Shown here one piece after another: positions 45,576-60,566 of a DNA stretch of 64,000 nt; the first letter of the stretch is position 1, and each line of letters begins with the position of its first letter. The notes beneath the pieces were generated by a model that saw only the letters and a program-made list of their open reading frames with translations, searched no databases and had not been told where the DNA came from. A program made the translations under genes and the position numbers. This DNA comes from Pampus argenteus. Its lineage: Eukaryota; Chordata; Actinopteri; Scombriformes; Stromateidae. The stretch covers positions 18,320,501-18,384,500 of the forward strand of contig CM072874.1 in NCBI GenBank assembly GCA_036937835.1. The letters run 5' to 3'.

Positions 45576-48500
45576 TTAGCCCACCTTTTGTGGGTTGGTA
45601 GCGCGCACGCCCTGCTCGTACGTGATCCGCTGGCTGATCAGATACTGCGCTGCTTGCGTAGCGGCTGGCGACCCTGTTATGGTAACTTTACGGTTCCGAG
45701 TACCAGGAATGAATTCTCCCTTTTTGGAGATCTGGATGCGGGCTCCTGTTAGCTCCTGGTACTCTACCAGCGTTTTCCCTCCTTTCCCCAAAATGGCGCC
45801 GACCAGATTCTCGGGAACAGCAATCTCAACCACGTCCTTGGCTCCATCCGCCAGCTTCTCTGTTGCCAATAGGGAGGAGGCCATCAGTGGGGATGAAGCA
45901 TTTAGGTAACCATTGGAAGCCCCTGTAGCAGCTGCTAGAGAACCCAGGGAGAACCCACCGAGGCCTGTAGCAGGGTGACCAGCACTGCTGGAGGCATCGC
46001 TGGCGTATGAGGCCAGGAGGTTAGCCGCAGCAGCTGCAGCCGGGTTAGCGCTAGCTGCTACTGCAGCAAGCACCCCAGAAGCAGCTGCAGGGTTGAGGCC
46101 CAGGCCCAGGGTGTTAGTGTTGTAGCCGTAGCTGGCCAGCGTGTTGAGGGCTGAGGTGATGGCCAGCAGATCATTTCCAGAGAAGCTGGACATGGCGGCA
46201 GGGAAGGCGCCCATTCCTGTCAAGCCGGCCTGACCCAGAAGGCTGGAGGCAGTGGCAGCTGCTGCGGCTGCGTTAGGCATCACCTCAGCCGTGTTAGCAT
46301 AGGGGGAGCCGGTGGGGTTGGAGTTGGCCACCGGGCCCGATACGTTGGAATAGCTGATGTTGAGGCAGCTGCTGCTCTGAGGGTCCTCCTGGATCTTCTG
46401 TACTATGATTTCCACAGCCTTGCGGTTCTGCTCGGGCTCGCCACTGATGGTCACCACTCGCTCCTGCAGGTTGATGCCCTCTGGCTTCTGGGAGAGCTGC
46501 ACCCAAGCCCCTGACTGCTCCATCACTGCTTTCACTGTGGCTCCACCCTTGCCAATGATCAGCCCAGCCGTGCTATTGGGCACGATCAATTTAGCCTGCA
46601 GAAAAATAAAAAGATTGAAGTAGCAATAAAAAAAGTAACAAGAAAAAGATTTAACAGCATAAATGGTAGAGGGATATCTCTCACTGAGTCGGAGTACTAT
46701 ACCAGCCCCCGCTTTACTCAGCGATTTGTTAATCTCAGGGGTTTAGGCTGCAGCTGCCACACGGCTCTGTCTCGCTATGAAAGACTGTAGGTAAAAATAA
46801 CCACATACCCTCACATTTTCCTGACCCTACCAGACTGTGATTCGTGGCCCAGAGAACATGTAAGGCTGGCGACTAATAAACAAAGTATCCTGAAAGTGAT
46901 AGTTCCTACCACATAGTGACCACACACCCTCATGACCCTATTGACTGTACAGAATCTCACCTGCTTGACACGGTCAGGGTTGACAGTCGTCTGTGGCTGC
47001 AGTATGCTGACTGGTTCTGGTTTCTGGGCGCTCTGGGGCATCTCGCGGACTTTCTCCGCAATGAAGTTGTGGACACCATTGAGGGCCTCGACTGTACCCT
47101 GTATCAGACAGACGCGTTCTGTTGTTCCTGTGTTGAGATAGGAGGTAGAGGACAAACACAAGTAATCAGTTGCTCTAATGTGCTCTAAGTGCGTACTTGG
47201 CAAGCACATTTAAGGGATTTGCTCAGGGCTGGACAAAAAATCTACATTTATATTAAGATGTCTTGGCAAGGAAAAATGTGTCTTGACATTTCACAAAGAC
47301 ACCCCATTACTGAGCTATTCCTTGCTTCTTCCATTTAAACAATCAACAGAGAAACAGCTGAAAGAAAGAAGCGCACTTGGTTAGCGAGCCACAGGGGGGG
47401 TCGGGGGAGGGGGGGTGGGATTCCTCTTTAATGATGTAACTCTTTCAGTGCTGTAATACTGAGCCTTGCCTTGCAGCTTTTATAGACTAAACACACACAC
47501 TTGTTCCTCCTCTAGGCTTCTTTCTACACCCACATTGACGACCCAACCGGCATTCCGTTGCCATGGCAAAGGGGCCGAGCCGTGGAAACAGGTGATGCAA
47601 CAGCGAGTCCTTTATGCACGATTTTTAAAACACTCTCCCTTTTGTATCAACCTTCCTGCCTTGCTCTCTTTTTTTACATTTTACAACATGAACTGACTCC
47701 TGATTTTCAGTGATTACTTGAGTTATTTGGTGAGAGAAAAGACATTTTGCACATTGATAGTCCAGCTGATAAGGTCATCTTGTGTTTGAGCAGCCCTGCT
47801 CTGCTTCATCCTTGGCATTTCCACCTGTACTTCATTAAATTGCAGCTCAAATGACAACATTGGGTGTTAAAGGCGTCTGCATCAGTCCTGTGGCCATTTA
47901 TTAGCCTTCGGGACATTAAATCAGCTGATTTTAGGGAAATTTGTCAAAGTCAGACATGATCGGCTTCATGCCAAAGAAAAGTCTAATAATCGGTTTAAAC
48001 AGTCAATAGGTCAGTTCAAGCATCTCAAAAAAAACCGTTGGAGACCCTAATTGGGCAAAAAGAAGGAAACGGCACAATTTAGCACCTTAAATTAAGCTGT
48101 TGGAGATACAGGTCCCTGTGTCTAACTAATACTTTATTTTTACTACAAGTGACCAAAACAAATTAGAATAAAAATCCCTCATAAAGTCAAATAAACAGGC
48201 TATGGATTTAATCTCTTAGGACTTTCAGGGCTCAGAAAAGCACAGTTGGTGCCACTTGGTGCTACTGTGCTACACCTGCCTGTCATTCTTGAAGTGACAA
48301 AGTGACAAAGTGAAGCCTGTCTACGCAGACACTCGACCTGTTGAGAGTTTTTATGTGGGCACACGCATTCATCACAGAATATCATACGGTGGACATTCTC
48401 AAATAATCCAGGGATTATTGTTAAATAAACGGTGGGCGTTATGTCCTATTGTTCCTATTAACACTGAGCATGCTGGAGAATATGGTAAAAAAGGGTAGTA

Positions 48501-51500
48501 ATTGCCGTGTATGAAATACTCGTGCATATGCAGTCAAGATACAAATAACAAGCACAAAAAATATCAAATATGAGGAGACTGAAACCAATTTGTGTGTGAA
48601 AGCTGATTACAAGAGAAAAAACTGGGACTTGCAGTCATTCCACCTTCGTCTGTCTTGTTGGAGTTTATTTTTCGACTGCGCAGCCTCTTTGTTTGCTCTA
48701 ACCAGATGCAAAATAATATAAACTTGGCCATGTTGAGTGATGCAACACATCACGAGAAGACCGTTTCCCTGAGTGATCATTGCTTTTCTTCACTTTTCCA
48801 ACATTCTCTCTATTTCGCTTGGTACAGTAAATCTCTGCACCTAGAAATCTCTTGAAAGAACGACTGTGCTGCTGTCAGGTCAGTATGATAGTTTTTCCTG
48901 AGGCGGAGTTGTATGACCACAAATGTTATAACAGATGAGATGTCATAAAAAGAAGAAGAAAAAAAAAAAAATGAAACCGTCTGAATGCATCATTTAGATT
49001 CTTCTTCCTTTCCACTTCTTGAATTGCTTGCGTCAGCTTTTGCCTTCTGTCTCTCTTTAAAAAGGTGAGACATTTCATCAGAAATGCTATAGGCTTTGGG
49101 TTGCAGCAAGAGCTAGCTTGTCCTCTTGTTGGCAGGAGGGGAGAGAAATGTGTCAGTACCCCTGAGAGAACACGCCGCAGCTTTCAGCTTTGCCCAAGAG
49201 ACCAATGACTCTCAGGTTTTCTATTTGATTCTAAAGTAAGAAGGTTTCAACATTTCTGTCTAGCTGCTTGAGCTTTACCTCCAGCCTTAGTCCGAATCCA
49301 TTGTGTGATTTATTCAACGTTAGCGTGCCACATATAAAGTATCACCCATAAATATGCTGTCATCACATACACAGATTTGCGAAATAAGTATTCACACTAC
49401 AAATTGAGCATGAATGTAACTGTCAGGTCGGAGCCATATGGTTTCTCTGAAAAGGTAAACGCTGATTTTTAAACGTAGGGATCGTTTGCAAGTGTGCTAA
49501 TTATATCAAGATAATCAAAAAAAAAGGCTCTTGGAATTTTTACATTATATCACACCTTGACCACAAGTTCCCAATAATCACTGTTGCACAGTAAACACAC
49601 CGAGCTTATCAGAGATTTTTCCTGACATTTAAAATAAGCCATTGAATCACAGACCAGTTTGCTTCAGTGCGTGCACCTGATCCTAATAAGCTGCAAGACA
49701 GGCAAGCAATGCCTCTAATTTGTGAATGTAGGCAAAAACAGGATAGCATGGGACCTTAATGATAGATAGTATCATTTAATACTGCAGTATTGTGAGATAC
49801 GATGTCCGTGTCGCATAAATACACCAGGGATTTTACTATGAGATGCAACACTGACACAAAGTGCAGTCTCTCAGGATAAGACCGATCAGAGTTTGAAGAC
49901 TGCAGTTGTTTGGGGTCTAACGCCGTCATCTTAACAGCATTAAAGGATACAGCAGTTATGCATTAGTCCATTGCTTCCTGACTTCCCCAGACTGTCTGTA
50001 GCTCTCACCCCGAAGCCCGATTGTTCCTACTGATGCTACTGAGCTCTATGGCACAGATGACAGATGATTTCTTGACGACAAGAACGATATAAAACAGATC
50101 CTTGAACACATATTCAACCACTAGAACTGACTGTTAACTATGTATTAGAAATATCAGAAATACAAATCAAATAAACTAGCTGGCAGACTTGAGACTTGGT
50201 GATAAGATGCAGACATGATTAAAGCAAGATGTGAACTAAAACACAACTGGTCATGTGACGCCGCTAACCAATTGCATGTGAGGATGTTGGCGTATGGCGT
50301 ATGTGTTATGTAATAATTATTAGCAGGTTTAGCTCCATACTGTATGTCGATGGTAGCTTTGACAAATGACTTTTTTTTTAGTAAAAATTCCAAAGTCACA
50401 GTTATTGATGCAAAGTGGTGAATAATTTCCTGTGAAGCACATTCATGTCTTGCCCACATAGTGCACTGTCAACCTTACTGATAGTGTATAATGTATTGCA
50501 ATAATGAAACGCAAATAGGGCACTTTGGTTGTAAACAGCAAGCTACGTGACCGTGCAATTTTTTATTTATTCTGCACTGTACTGCTAGTGATACTCAATA
50601 CTCAACTGACACCAGCAAAGAAGTATAAAAAAAAATGTCTGACAACATATAGTGACTCAGCATATTAATCTTTCATTACCAAACATGAGGGACATAAAAA
50701 AAATATATAATCTCCTGATAAACATCTTATCATCCCAGACTGGACACCAGCCGGCAGTGTTAAGACATTCGCCTTCTTAAATTTCTAAAGCTAAATTAAG
50801 GAGCTGAAAAATAAGAAATTACATTACTATGTTTGCATATGGATAGCAATTTAATAATGTAGGTTTTCTTTTACAAAGTTATGGACACCAAAAGTGGCTC
50901 TCATAGCTGCTAATGGTAACTAGTTAGCAGAGCAAGTCTCGAGTAATGTTCATTGTTTAAAATGATTATTTCATTTTTCAGAAAATTGGGGAATTTACAA
51001 CACAAAATTAAAGTTGCTGAGATATTCTGACCTTTGGTCCCTAGAATGAGATTTAAAACATCAATGCAACTCAATTACGTGTTTGATTAGACCCTCCCTG
51101 CCTGGTAAATGCCCTCATCTTTCAAACACCACACCCCCACTTTCTAACATAAGCTTTCTGTTATACATGTGTGTTTGTTTTCACAGGCTGAGTAGTATGA
51201 CGAGTAAACAGACCAATATGTGGAAAATTGGTAGAGTGCTCCTTAAATCAACTGACCTTCCCCAATCATAAAAACAGCAGCGGCAACACATCCAATATAA
51301 TGTCGACATAATAATACATGAGCGCCTTCAAACAAAAGAAAATGCTGAATACTGTAACAACTCTTCCTGGTTGAAGCTGGACGGCTGTTCTCTGCTTCTG
51401 GGGGCACAGATATAAATCTGGGGTAAAGTGAAGGCTGCAGTTTCCATTAGCTTGAAATCCCCGCCAATGACGTCATCCTAGTGGGAAGTGACACTGACCT

Positions 51501-54500
51501 ATAGGGAGCATTAGTGAGTATTTACTGCCTATAAAGATACGGTTGAAAAACCGTATCCACAATTTCTTTGCCCGCTTCTTTTTTAAAACAAATGGAATAG
51601 TGATGTTTTCCAGGATGAGGTCACATATTGTGATTGATATTTTAATGACAAGTAATGGAAACGATACGCCCAGTGTTTCTATGACATCACAACAACCAAT
51701 CTGTTGGTGCAGCACAAAGTAACTCAATACATCTACTTGGTCGGAGGCCAGCTGCACAAAGCAAAGAGTTTGAGGTTTTGTTTCCAAGTTTATGTTCAAA
51801 TAGTGAACTCCCACGGCTCTCTTTGCAGCTGCTTAAATGCGGATGTGTGTAAGGAGGTTTAAGACGGTGTGTGTATGTACTGAATGCACATTGCGATTGG
51901 ACGAATGCATAGCGTGCTGCATTTATGGGGGCTCAAGTAATTCAGTCATGCGAAAGTTCAGATGAGTTCAAACCGAGAAAAAAAAAAAAAAAAAAGTCAG
52001 CATCCATGTGTTAAAAAGCAAAATTTGAAAAGTAAAAGTATGATGTCATCTTATCTGGCCTAAACTCTCGCAACTACCAGGAATCAAATCTAAGAGAAAA
52101 CAGTGAGTGGGGAAGAGGAAAGAGGAAACTTGGCTTGTGTTAGAGCAGCTTGAGTACAGCTGGGAGAGGGGTCATGTCCACAGAGAGAGATTGAAACAGG
52201 CTATTTCTGGGCCTGCCCCCCTGTCCCCTCGCTCACATACAATCATGCATCATCCACACCCTTCACTATCTCCGCTCATCCATCTCAGTCTGCCACACCA
52301 GGGCCCAGTTGTAGAGTTCGCATCAAGACCTTTTTGAATTCATGGTTTCATGTCTTACACTGACGGATGGGAAACGTGAGGCGGGTGGGAGTCTCAGACT
52401 GAGCCATCACAGAGAAGATTGCAGAAGAAAATTGCTGCAACGCTTGTTGTCCCTCGATTTCTCTTGTGTGCAATTGCGCCGTCGTTGGAGTGTGTTCAGG
52501 CTGCCGCAGGATAGAGATGAGGGTGTGAACTGTCGTAATGGCATTAGTGCGCTATATTAGTCCAGATGGCAGCTTCATTCAACATTGAATCAAAGGTAAA
52601 ACAGATGTGGCTGATACATTTAAAAAAAGAAAAAAACTTCACCAAGTGGCTCATACTTAAAACAACTCTTTGAGTGGTTTTTCTTTATTGTTTTTTTTAA
52701 AGCTTCAGCCTTCACTGACTTCCCTGAGACACTCTCAGCTATTGTGCGGCGTACAGTAGCAGTCGTTTCATTTTACTTGTGTTGGCCAGAACAACCACCC
52801 AATCGAATCCTTGCCAGCACCCTCTCCCTGAACTCCTCTTCTCACTCATCACGATAATGAGTAGGGGGATGGGCAGAGCAGGTGGTGGCCTACGAACACA
52901 TCCGCAATCCAAAAGAGAGAAATAAGGATACATGTAACTCCTTTTATTTGTTCCTATGCCAATGAAGTAGCCATAATTCATTCCCTAAAACATGGTTGGC
53001 CTCCTGAGTGGGGAATTCTGACCCATGCCCTCTGAACATGTGTCCTTTCACCATGGCTAACAGAAACATGGCGGGAGAAAAAGGACAGGAAAAATATTTG
53101 CTAGCACATCCTTCTTTTCCTCTCCCCTGGTGCTCTGTATTCTTTTTTTTTTTTTTTTCTGGCACGGTTCAGTCAGCCCAATATATCACATCTAACTCCC
53201 AAAAGAACAGCTCAAATTTGAACCACATTGTACATTCTCCCTGTACGTACTGTGATATTTTGTGCATATAATATCTAATGACTTTTTTTTTTTTTTGCTG
53301 AAATTGATCACAGGACCAATTCAGTTCTGAAGAACAATCTTCTGTCGTTGCTATTTTATAGTAGATCAGAGAACTGATCTGTGAACCTTGTAGTATAAAA
53401 ACATCTGTAGTATTTCTCCTATACATATTTTACACTACTCATATTTCATTAGGTCATGAGCACCTATCGAAAGAGGTAATTATATGCTCTAAAGATATGT
53501 ACAGTTAAAAATATGCTGAACTACTACACAGGGATTATTTGCTTGTATCAGTTATCTCAGAAAACATCTGGACCCAATAAGCAGCGGGACTTTTCTGCAG
53601 GTTGAAGCCTCCTCTGAGGCATGAAGGACAAACACACAGACTCCTCTACGACTCAGGCATTTGTGTTCAGAGGATAAGACGGTTCAGCTTTGACCTCCAT
53701 GAAATAGGGGTCACTGAGCAGCATGAGCATCTTTCTCCTGTTGCCATTTCAGAGTGGCATTCTCCAGCACAATTAATGCACTTGGACTATGCTACAAGCC
53801 CTTCGAGCCACTAAATATGCACATTTTTTGAGTTCTTGTAATAAACTGACATGAAATGGTGAACAATGTTAAAAAAAAAAAAAAAAAAGTAGGGTACAAC
53901 CTGGTAGCCAGGGAACTTAATTGAAACTGAAATTGCCTGCAGACTTGAATGCTGCATCTGACAGCTGTAACATCTACATGCATGTTTAGTCCCTCAAGGA
54001 CACAAGGATAATCAAGTTCACAGTGTTTATGATTGGTGTGTCATTAAAATGGACTGTAATTATTCATAGAAAGCTAAATGGAGAGGAAAACACCGAAACA
54101 TCACCTTTCCAGATGGGTGACGAACCAGATGACTCCCCTCATATATTCATATCATATCGTATATTTATTCGCCTTTATGCTCATCGTGTTCATTCTTACC
54201 TGGGTAAAAGTCTTTGGATTTGGACAGCTTAATAGTGGCACCCGTCTCTTTCTGCAGTTGTACGATGGTCTGGCCGCCCTTGCCAATTATAGAGCCGGCT
54301 GCATAGCTGGGGATCAGCACCTTCAGGAAGTACTCACCCTCCTCTGGGGGGGAGAGAGACACAAAGTGGGAAAGGGTCACATCTCGTAAAGTAGCTCTGC
54401 ACATTATCATAGACACCATGGTGGTGGCCCAACCCCCAATACCATGAACAAGCACAAATTCACAATGGGAATGTATATAGAATTGACATATATATGTGGG

Positions 54501-57500
54501 TAAGGCAGTAACATAATCTTGGGTCTGTATTCCTCTACTGAAGGGAGGGTATCTAGAAGGAGATTTCACTTCTCGAGTGGGATTCTTTGTAGCTTCCAGT
54601 ATCAGAGATTGGTGACATGTTCTGTGTCCTGTCCCAGATTTCTTGTAGAGTAAATGATGACCTCCTTTCCAGTTTGCAGAGGTCTAATTTTAACTGTTTT
54701 CAAGGAGTTTTAGCAACCTCTGGCTAAATACAAAGCCGAGTCCAGTGTTACTAATCATCCCTCACGCATGAATAGAGGGAATGTACAATTAACAGTTCAA
54801 TCTGAATGCAAAGCCTGTCCTGTGTTGTCTGAGAAAGAAAGTTACACACAGAGGACTAAATGCAAACATATGAAGTCATTATCCATGCAGTCCGCGGATG
54901 CCAACACAAAGTGATCCTTCGTAATGAACAGAAGTGTGAAGAGCATATGGGAACCAATCCCACAGATTTATTCAAAGGGTATATTGCCAAGATGGTCTAA
55001 AGCTCCTCCATTTTGGAGGGGGCTTCTGTGGCTTACAGTGGCTTGTAGCAGTCAGTGACTGACATCACAGGCAGTTTGAAAAAAGTGGATCCCAACATGT
55101 TTCTCTTTTTAACTTGGGAAAGTTCCTTTCTGACATTTCTAATTAATAATTCATCAGCGCCAAGGTGGGAAAAGTGTCTGCCCAGGAAAACCCTGATCAC
55201 ATTGAGTGTGCTAATCTAGCACAAAAGCAATCAGCCACATATTGAGCTTGTACAATAATTAAACAGCTTGAACGAGTCAACAATACATCAAAAACATTCT
55301 ATTTATAGATGTGGAGCGGCTGTCATTCCCCAATGAAATACAAATATTATATGCATAACGTCATGGTAAACACTTGGTACAGGTGCGTATTTACTACACT
55401 AAAGCTCTGATACAAATCATTTCTGCTGCATGCTGATTTCGATGCAATGACGTCATGTTCGATCTTTTTCAGCTGCCTCGAAGGTGACGTCACTCAAGCG
55501 GGCAGAGATGTAAAAATGCGTTGTCCATCTTTGTAGGATGACATTTCTTAGACATTTCTGAGTGGACTATGACACTGTGATTCTTATTTTCGATCACAGA
55601 TGCTGAAGGCACCAGGTCTGACACCATGCCACTGCATCTTGCGTGTCGTGGAGAGTGGGTCGAATGTGGGGGGGCTTGACTGGCATGGTGGGGAGGAAAG
55701 GTGGATGGCTGGATGGATGGATGGAGGTGGACCGCCCTGTATGGAGACCAACCTGTTGCCTCAGTAATGCACTCATTAGAGTCAGATGTGAATGAACATG
55801 GCACTGTGACATTAAGGAATTTCACAGCCTACATGTTAGCCCTTCTCCTTATTGCATTAATATGCCCCTCATGTTCCATTCAGACACAGGCTTGTTTTTG
55901 TGCACATCACCCATAACCAATGGCTCTGACAAATATGCAGACAACGACATGATTGTTAATGGAATTTCACTTTTGATTGGGATTAATTAACAATGTTTCA
56001 AAATCCTGAACACGTTATGCCCGCATTCACATGAACGCACAGACATGAAATGACATATTACAACACCATTACAACACCAGCTAGTGAATATGCCAGGTAC
56101 GAGTCAATGTGTCATTTTTATGAGAATATCCTAAAAAAAAAAAATTAAATAGGAGATAAACCATGACACAGACATACAACCATCTCTATTTATCACTGGC
56201 CATTGTATGATTTGGGGTTTTCATGCTATATTGCAGTCAGCTCTCCGCTTTTCTCACAATGAATAACAATAAAATGACCTTGGTGAGAAAATAAAGATCA
56301 TGCATGATTGACACAGTCTGCGTAAAGCTTCTGAGCCGTCCCTACTATCACTAAAAATCTGGTAGCGTGGCCACACAGAGAATTTTATTTCACTGGTGCC
56401 GATTGCAGAATCCAAACATCCGAAGACCTGTTGTTGACAGACAAGCCCAAACCCACTGCGTAACTTTCTGCTCATCTTCAACCAGAGTAAACCCAGCAGG
56501 GTAGGAAGCCACTAAGATTCCCTCCATCGCCCTCACAGCCACGTTTGCTGTCATTAGTCAATAATTAATTCCGTCCTAGTGTCTGAGATCACAGTAACAG
56601 GTTTTAATGGCGTCATGTGGTAGAGTAAACATGGCAATCTGTTGCTGCAATCCGCCAGGGAACAGGAGCAGTGGGGCACATTGGGAAGCTGAGCCAGTGG
56701 GGTGTTAGTTCAAACCCCTGCTTCCAATACTGGAAGGATGGCTTGGAGGAGAGACATGGACGCTGAGCCAAATGTGTTTAGTTAAGTCACTCAAGGGGGG
56801 TGGGTCAGGAGGAAATGCCTTGTGACCGTCCTCCCTCCTTCTCACTACCCCAGTACCCATTCTGCATTTCAATGGACTAACCTGCTGCTGACAGGCAGCA
56901 AGGACGATCGAACAAAAATGAGCAATAATGGACAAATGAGCCTTGAGTGTATAAAATTACACACACAGTCTAGCATGATGGACAAATTCAACAAGTCAGA
57001 CAAAAAAAAAAAAGAGTTTTGAGGCTTACCCATTCTGAGATCTGCTGGTTCTCAAGTCCTCTGTCAGATCGCCATCAATGCCGGGGCACAATCTCTAAAG
57101 GGTATCTTAACATTAGCCTAGGCATAGGTGCAATGGTAGTGTTGAGGAATGCGGCCAGTCGACCTTTTTCATCGAGGTCTAATTCATCAGTGGGTGCAGA
57201 AAAGGAGATTTCACCGCAGCATCCGAGCCATGCCTGCAGCTGGCCAGAGCCTCAATTGTCTGAGAAAATGCTAATGCAGGCTCTCAGTGTTTTCAGTGAA
57301 AGACGGCACGCATTGTTCAAGCCTGCATCGGTTTGAAGGGGGGGGTCTTCCCTGCCGCATCACCCTTTTCACTGCTCTCATCCATATTCATCGAGTGGCC
57401 TGTCCGTCTGCAGCAGCACGCAGGACTGACACCTCATTCGGCCAATCGGTAGCCTCCTCCCTCCAACGCGTCATGTCCCCACCCCCCCCGATGCCGGTCC

Positions 57501-60500
57501 CAAAAAATTGAATTTTCTCCTCTACTCCGCCTCTTTTGACGCAGCACTATAAAGTATGGCAGTCCATTCACTCACTTCTTTTAGTGAAAAGTGACAAAGG
57601 TGAAGTGGCTGAGGCGAGCGGGCTGAGGCGGTGAATGGAGAAGCATGTAAAGTGACCTTCAACACTGGCTGAAGAGGTGTATGGATAACATAAGCTGATG
57701 ATGAAGGAGGTGGAGGAGGAGTGATCAGAGACAGCGTGCCTTACGCCACCCACCCTCCTTTCCTCCTTTCCCCCACCCCCAATCCCTTAGACGGCCATGT
57801 TTGAGAGGGCGGAGGGGCTCATCAACCATTGCAAATGGCAGTGCCGCAGAATGGTGGAGGGGGGTGATGAAGCCAATCACTACGCCTATAAATCTTACAC
57901 CGCGAGGTATCTTAAGTGAGTGTATGTGTGCAAAGACTGCAACGTGTATGTGTGTAAGAGTCTGTGTGTGGACACGGGGGTCCAGCTTCATTTAATTGTG
58001 CTTTCCAGGGAACCTTTAAAAAAGGCTGCTGATTAGTTTCATCCACAAATCAAACCTTAACATCGTGGCCCGTTTTGGTTTTGGAGCGAATGCCTTCCAG
58101 AAAATTCTACCAGCCTCATTCACTGAGAGATGCTCTAGTATATAGACACAGCCTCCCTGTAGACTCCACTCCCTCTCACGGTCTATCTATCTCTCTCTCC
58201 TTTTCGCTCCGCTTTGCTCTGTCTTTATTCCTATCGCTCTCTCTCAGTCTCTCTTTCACTGCCACCTGGCAAATTCACAGTCCGCTCACGTCACATGGCT
58301 CTGCAAGGGCACCTGTGTCCTTCCCACCAAAAATTAAAAAAAAAAAAAAACACAACTCACATTCCTGTGCCAACCTTTCCATTAGCAACATTACGAGATC
58401 ATACCTAATCCTTCAACCACACAACCTTTATGGAAGGCACATGCTTGCCAGCGACATGGGCTCAGAGTATGGCTAATTAGAAAGAAAAATGAATGAAAGA
58501 TGTTGATTTTGAAGAGAGAAGGGCAATGCTGATAAAAGAAGAGTGATTTGCCTCATTCGGTGTCCACAGCTCCTCGCGCACAACGAGGGGCTCAGCTTTG
58601 AAAGAGCACAGGCTTTCTTCTCTTTGTTGCAACTGCCAGTCATGTTAATGATTGGTTTGGAAGGAATAACGTGATCAATATCAGACATAGTCAAGGGGTT
58701 GGTGATTACAGGGGTGGCTGAGGATGATCATACTGTCTACCACTGTTGGCAGACAGGCTGTGGGTTTACAATGTAACACGCAATGCATGCAGATCACATG
58801 AAACGGGGGATGATGTTAAAACACGTTAGATAAGGCACAGTGTGAGTAGATACTTATGAACATCGGTTTTTGTGTAGGAGTCGATACAAATGGTCTGAAT
58901 GTGCATTTCATGTCAATATGCATACAGGGAGTGTTTGTTCCTGTTCCTGTGATCCAAATTACCTTCAAAGATCTGCACTTTCTTGTCATAGTGGATACTC
59001 GTTGGTGTCACAGATTGGCTGCCATTTCATTCTGAAAATCGTCTGTAACAGGTGCTGCTGTATGTATATGTATATCTATATCTATATGTTAACACTTTTG
59101 AGAAAATGCTAAGATAAATTGACTCATAGAGTTCTTTCTTTTAGAATAAAATGCTTTAAATGTGTTTGTAGTGATTTTGGAGAACAATATAAAAGGACTT
59201 TAGACTTATTACCTGACATGAGTGAGTATAAATGCTGTTGAATATACACTGTGTATTACATTAAGTGTACATTTAAGAAATACTCATTTTAGTAATTGCA
59301 TAAACAACAATGATTCTCAAATTAATTTAGCAAGCACCAGTCACCATGAGCTTTTTAATGCATGTACGCAGGCATTGCCGTTATTTTTACTTCACTCAGA
59401 TTTTATAGGGAAGGCAACAGCTTCATTCATCCTAGCATGAAAAGATTAAGCACAAAGCAAATTACACATTACAAATGAATAATATGTAAAAATAAATAAA
59501 TAAATAAAAATAAAAAAATCTATCTCTTAAAAAGGCCCTACAAACTATTTCAGTTAATATAATCTTAACTTTTATTTTGAAATGTTCTTAAATTGCCGTG
59601 GTGCTAAAAAGCATATTGCCATAACACATAGGAAGCCATCTAGAACCTTAACCTCAGAGGATAAAAAGGCAGCTTCTTCACCTTTAGACATTGCTGGTTT
59701 CAAACGTTGCTTTTTCATCAGTGCACGATTCATTGTTCACATTATGAAAGTATGATGTGGCTGTGACACAGAAATAGTATAACAGAACATGGAGTCATGG
59801 CTGGTAACACTATGCGTAATCCCATTATAGAAATGTCAGCAGTAAAAGGTACTAGCTGTCTGTGTGAATTATGCATTTTTTAGTATTTATTAAGATTTTT
59901 CCAAATGCAATTTCACACCATCCAGCCATTCGTATCATCTTGAAATTGAATGGGATGAATGTGGTGAAAACTCTCCTTGTAGCGAGACACTATGCGACTT
60001 CCCTGTTCTAGTGGGTTTAGGGGGCGCTAATGGAGGACATATCCGCGAATCTGCTCTAAAATACTGTCTGGTGGCACAAGGGTCCTTATGTGCTTTGTGC
60101 TGAAATGACATTTCAGGGATGCAGTGGGGTGCAGCGAAGACCCACTCGTGCTGTTGGAAATAGGATATAATTCTGCTATCCTGGAATGGCGGGGGGTCTG
60201 GGATACAGTGACAGACAAAGCGTATTTCAGTAACATATGGTGAAGAAACTGCCTATTCTCCACAGATGTCTAATTAACATTAAGTTATTGAATAAGTGGT
60301 CCCTGTGAGCTGCGGACCGTAGCAATCAAACGCTGAAATAAGACGTACAGTAGCTGGCACACTGAATCAGCTGTCATCCTCACTGCTGCACTCCAACATC
60401 ATACTGGGGAATAATAAAGCAAGCGTGCTTGTTGATTCTTTACCACCATTTCTGTTCCAGAAAAAGAAATCAAGATCAATTTGCTAAAATGGCGCTGCAG

Positions 60501-60529
60501 TGTTTCTATTGCCCCCCACCCCCACCCCT

Positions 60530-60566
<37 letters not shown>

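Noticed and set aside
45595..45909. 104-codon plus-strand open frame
   Set aside because: Antisense shadow of the nova KH3 exon; no independent protein features.
56660..56730. tRNA-like B-box (AGTTCAAACCC) and possible SINE head
   Set aside because: No A-box at proper spacing and no cloverleaf could be folded by eye.
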